Shown here piece by piece: positions 63,344-64,000 of a stretch of DNA of 64,000 nt. The notes under the pieces are model-generated. The model was given only the letters and a program-made list of their open reading frames with translations. It was not told where the DNA came from and did no database searches. Position 1 is the stretch's first letter; each line of letters starts with the position of its first letter. The DNA comes from an uncultured Clostridia bacterium. Its GTDB lineage: Bacteria > Bacillota > Clostridia > Christensenellales > UBA1242. Position numbers and translations under genes: made by a program. The stretch is from contig CAKNGB010000002.1 of the NCBI GenBank assembly GCA_930971385.1, positions 57,451 through 121,450 of the forward strand, written 5' to 3'.

Positions 63344-63423
63344 TATTTTATTTTTTTAAATAATTTATAAATCTATTTGGAAAAATAAAGGTAAGTGTGG
63401 TAAAACTATATAGAGAGGGAAAA

Positions 63424-64000
63424 ATGAAAAAATCTATATCCATTTTTATCAGTTTACTTCTTTGCCTTCCACTTCTTTTATGTGGTGCTTTTTTTGTGTT
63501 TAACATTAACTTTGCTAAGGCAGAGGAAATTGTTGTACCTTTATATAATAATGAAGATTTTATTCGAACAATAAATGAATATAATTCAACAGGTGATGCA
63601 GGTGCAACCCGCACTTATATCTTACAGGAAGATATTGATGTTTCCAGTTTAGATGGGAAAATAACTGGCATGTTTGGAACGGCAAGTCTCCCTTTTGCTG
63701 GAACATTTGACGGAAATGGCCACACGATTTCTAATTTAAATATAAATATAACTTTAACAGCTGACAGCAACACATTTTTATATGCTGGGCTTTTTGGTTA
63801 TACAAATGGTGCAACAGTCAAAAACTTACATATTTCTGGCTTAAATATAAATATAACAATTAATGGTGAAGCAAACAACAGCCTCTCATCTGTTTATGCA
63901 GGGCTTGTGGGCTTTGCAAGTAACACAACGATAAGCAACACACAAATTTCTGGCTTAAATATAAATATAACAATTAATGGTGAAGCAAACAACAGCCTCT
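63424..64000 (+). CDS. Repeat-rich (GLUG-like) surface protein, N-terminal part (runs off window)
   Basis: The ATG at 63424 follows GAGAGGG. The first 192 codons are present. A signal peptide (MKKSISIFISLLLCLPLLLC...) ends near residue 35 (AKA/EE). The mature part has beta-helix type repeats with the GLUG pattern YAGLFGYTNGATVKNL and YAGLVGFASNTTISNT, as in adhesins. A 38-codon repeat is nucleotide-identical as far as it can be followed. The C-terminus lies outside the window. Confidence 0.85.
   Translation, partial: MKKSISIFISLLLCLPLLLCGAFFVFNINFAKAEEIVVPLYNNEDFIRTINEYNSTGDAGATRTYILQEDIDVSSLDGKITGMFGTASLPFAGTFDGNGHTISNLNINITLTADSNTFLYAGLFGYTNGATVKNLHISGLNINITINGEANNSLSSVYAGLVGFASNTTISNTQISGLNINITINGEANNSL
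63832..64000 (+). repeat. Exact tandem repeat inside the surface protein gene
   Basis: The sequence from 63832 recurs from 63946 with a period of 114 nt (38 codons), identical over the roughly 55 nt that fit before the window ends. Confidence 0.85.

Overview
The window is AT-rich, densely packed DNA from the chromosome of an endospore-forming Firmicutes/Clostridia-type bacterium. Evidence for this is the set of sporulation genes (gpr, ytfJ/gerW with its DUF2953 partner, a spore-type dacB, ylbJ, an uninterrupted sigK, a collagen-like spore-surface type protein), the Firmicutes gene orders rpsT-gpr, dacB-rluB, plsC-rpsA, ylbJ/pta-ackA-rpmF-plsX-rnc-smc-ftsY and secG-rnr-smpB-ssrA, and an S-box (SAM-I) riboswitch in front of metK. 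The gene repertoire resembles uncultured gut Clostridia, but the sequence alone does not fix the species.

Layout. 1-6.3 kb: the start of a lipoprotein gene, a three-gene ABC exporter, a small helical protein and a membrane-bound class III nucleotidyl cyclase. 6.4-10.2 kb: a transglutaminase-like protein, a TM2/zinc-ribbon protein with mnmA, a tRNA-Ser(GGA) surrounded by broken tRNA pieces, and tlyA. 10.4-17.2 kb: pyk, secG, rnr, smpB, tmRNA and an acidic coiled-coil membrane protein. 17.2-22.2 kb is a cell-surface region: a putative small transcript, a B-repeat surface protein split by a nine-G tract, and a collagen-like protein. 22.2-31.9 kb holds housekeeping and sporulation genes (rpsT, gpr, murI, DUF1846, ytfI/ytfJ, dacB, rluB, a flavoprotein, plsC). 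32-39 kb: S1 protein, SAM riboswitch-metK, a processive-type glycosyltransferase, DegV, and a HIT-RNase HI fusion. 39-54 kb: ylbJ, pta-ackA, rpmF, a 1,165-residue surface subtilase, lemA, plsX-rnc, smc-ftsY and sigK. 54-60 kb: a protein with a degenerate diadenylate-cyclase-like C-terminus, RNase P RNA, an orphan protein, rarA and an E2-fold acyltransferase relative. 60-64 kb: a phage-type regulator and an orphan terminase large subunit around an SH3-like surface protein, then the start of a repeat-rich surface protein that runs off the window.

Themes. (1) Several genes have a good promoter whose -10 box lies exactly 6 nt before the start codon, with no Shine-Dalgarno site, so they should be leaderless mRNAs. 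RNase P RNA shows the same 6-nt spacing to its 5' end and serves as an internal ruler. (2) The surface genes carry elements prone to variation: a poly-G tract, exact tandem repeats and collagen-block duplications. (3) Several core genes deviate from the norm: the tmRNA overlaps smpB and has a non-standard T-loop, metK is divergent, gpr is short, and the rpmF-plsX-rnc cluster lacks its usual DUF177 and acpP members.

All functional names come from reading the protein sequences against remembered families; no database search was run.
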